64,000 nucleotides of DNA from Doryteuthis pealeii (lineage: Eukaryota > Mollusca > Cephalopoda > Myopsida > Loliginidae): contig CM042147.1 of assembly GCA_023376005.1 (NCBI GenBank), positions 120,102,287 to 120,166,286 on the forward strand, read 5' to 3'. A model generated the notes under the pieces. The model was not told where the DNA came from. It ran no database searches and saw only the letters and a program-made list of their open reading frames with translations. Positions 62,923 through 64,000 of the stretch are shown piece after piece. The stretch's first letter is position 1, and each line of letters starts with the position of its first letter. The position numbers and the translations under genes are program-made.

Positions 62923-63355
62923 CTTTCATCATTTTTTGTCTTATTCTTCTTCTTCTTCTTCTTCTTTTTTTCTTTCATCATCTTTTGTCTTATACTTCTT
63001 CTTCTTCTTCTTTTTTTTTTCTTTCATCTTTGTCTTATCTTCTTCTTCTTCTTCTTTTTCTTTCATCATCTTTTGTCTTATACTTCTTCTTCTTCTTCTT
63101 CTTTTCTTTTTTTTTCTTTCATCATCTTTTGTCTTATACCTTCTTCTTCTTCTTCTCTTCATCATCTTTTGTCTTATACCTCTTCTTCTTTGTCTTCATC
63201 ATTTTGTCTTGTACCTTCTCTTCTTCTTCTTCTCTTTGTCTTTCATCATCTTTTGTCTTGTACCTTCTTCTTCTTCTTCTTCTTCTTCTTCTTCTTTGTC
63301 TTTCATCATCTTTTGTCTTGTACCTTCTTCTTCTTCTTCTTTTTCTTCTTCTTTT
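61685..63355 (+). repeat. (TTC)n VNTR, copy 2
   Basis: Counterpart of 22131-23690. Here a higher-order unit also captures flanking text: CTACCTACGTTTCTTC recurs near 61828, 62104 and 62315, which occurs only once, as a flank, in copy 1. Confidence 0.95.
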
Positions 63356-63490
63356 CTGACGATTCTTGGCCTTGATATCAGAAGATCTTTCAAAATTAAC
63401 AGATTCGTGTGGCACCTTACCAAAAGTAGAAAATACAAAATTTCAAATCAGGATAGACCATCTTTGGCATATATCTACATTCAAGGAACA

Positions 63491-63788
63491 TGAGATACTC
63501 GCGGTTTAGCGATTATCGTTGTAGTAAATGGAATCGACGACCAGAGTTCAAATCCTGGACGAGGCAGGTTGCGTTTCACTTCGCGCTAATGCCCTTGGGA
63601 AAGGCATCAATTCATATCTTTTTCCCCGGCCAAAGTTATGGGGAAATAGTAGGGCAGACTGGGTTCTCTAGCATTGGTTCGACAACCAGTCTAGGAGTAG
63701 GAAAATTTTAGATTCTAACCAGGTGTACCCGGTTAAAAATTGACCTTGTGTCAAATCCTGTCCGTGGCGAGGGCATTGGGTAAATATG
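63491..63788 (+). mobile_element. SINE-A with target site duplication, copy 2
   Basis: Same insertion as 23821-24115 with TACATTCAAGGAACA repeats at 63476-63490 and 63789-63803. Confidence 0.93.
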
Positions 63789-63882
63789 TACATTCAAGGA
63801 ACAGCTAGTTAAAATAGATCTTAATTTTAATTTCAAAAGACCTTGTGTTAATCCAGCCCGGTGAGAGGTCAAGAAAATAACC

Positions 63883-63955
63883 CCCTCTCTCTCTCTCTCT
63901 CACTCTCTCTCTCTCTCTCTCTCTCTCTCAGTCTCTCTCTCGCGCGCGCGCTCTC
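63883..63955 (+). repeat. (TC)n then (CG)n, copy 2
   Basis: Counterpart of 24211-24304. Confidence 0.95.
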
Positions 63956-64000
63956 TTGGTGGATTTTTTAAATTTAAAGCTTAAATATCTGTGTGTGTGT

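Larger units (their letters stand above)
44140..64000 (+). repeat. 20 kb duplication, copy 2
   Basis: Collinear with 3790-24341 to the window end. Copy-2-only features are element X (56949-57549) and the second hammerhead-like fold (57695-57733). Copy 1 segments missing here include 5170-5500, 9668-10284 and the SINE-A at 18495-18700. Confidence 0.95.

Overview
This window looks like non-coding eukaryotic DNA, most probably from a coleoid cephalopod (octopus-like). The pointers are very high density of TC, AT, CA, GAAA and TTC microsatellites, many tRNA-derived SINEs of several families, worn mariner and LINE fragments, and two tiny exons separated by a roughly 26 kb intron. The organism call is an inference from repeat style, not from a marker gene. 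Family names used below (SINE-A, -B, -C, -V, element X, HH-element, 5S-element) are local labels.

The only protein gene I can support is a partial calmodulin-like EF-hand gene on the + strand. Exon A (12085-12228, 144 nt, phase 1-1) and exon B (38061-38170, 110 nt, ending in phase 0) join to give EF-hand 1, EF-hand 2 and the start of the helix before EF-hand 3. A second copy of exon A (51010-51153) lies downstream of exon B, with two compensating one-base indels. It belongs to a duplication of about 20 kb: 3790-24341 is repeated at about 44140-64000 in the same orientation. The second copy starts just after a 100-N assembly gap (43830-43929). Exon B ends in phase 0 and exon A' needs phase 1, so A' cannot follow B in frame. 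An uncollapsed haplotype or a scaffolding error is the simplest explanation; a real segmental duplication is the alternative.

Layout: 1-3790 holds simple repeats, a mariner transposase relic and two MITEs. 3790-24341 is duplication copy 1: AT-rich repeats, TC arrays, exon A, a SINE-B with a nested LTR-like insert, a spacerless palindrome, a mariner-derived element with an intact HTH-only ORF, a GAAA VNTR, a 5S rRNA-headed retroposon, SINE-VNTR composites and a TTC VNTR. 24342-43829 is single copy here: LINE pieces, a 580 bp hairpin, a 158 bp satellite, a 48/96 bp higher-order minisatellite, a 62 bp minisatellite, a SINE expanded by a 33 bp VNTR, a nested MITE cluster, exon B and a hammerhead-bearing retroposon. 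44140-64000 is duplication copy 2.

The most interesting signal is a family of short retroposons with a tRNA-like 5' part followed by a hammerhead ribozyme fold. The copy at 57799-57846 (- strand) keeps every core element: CUGAAGA, a GGCG/CGCC stem II, GAAAC, a minimal stem III, GUC, and a complementary stem I. Homologous but core-mutated copies lie at 18741-18790 (-) and 42866-42914 (+), and a second, weaker hammerhead-like fold lies at 57695-57733 (-). Other notable items are a near full-length 5S rRNA-derived retroposon sharing its 3' tail with an unrelated 600 bp retroposon, an empty/filled site pair that gives the ends of that retroposon, and two SINE types with internal VNTRs.
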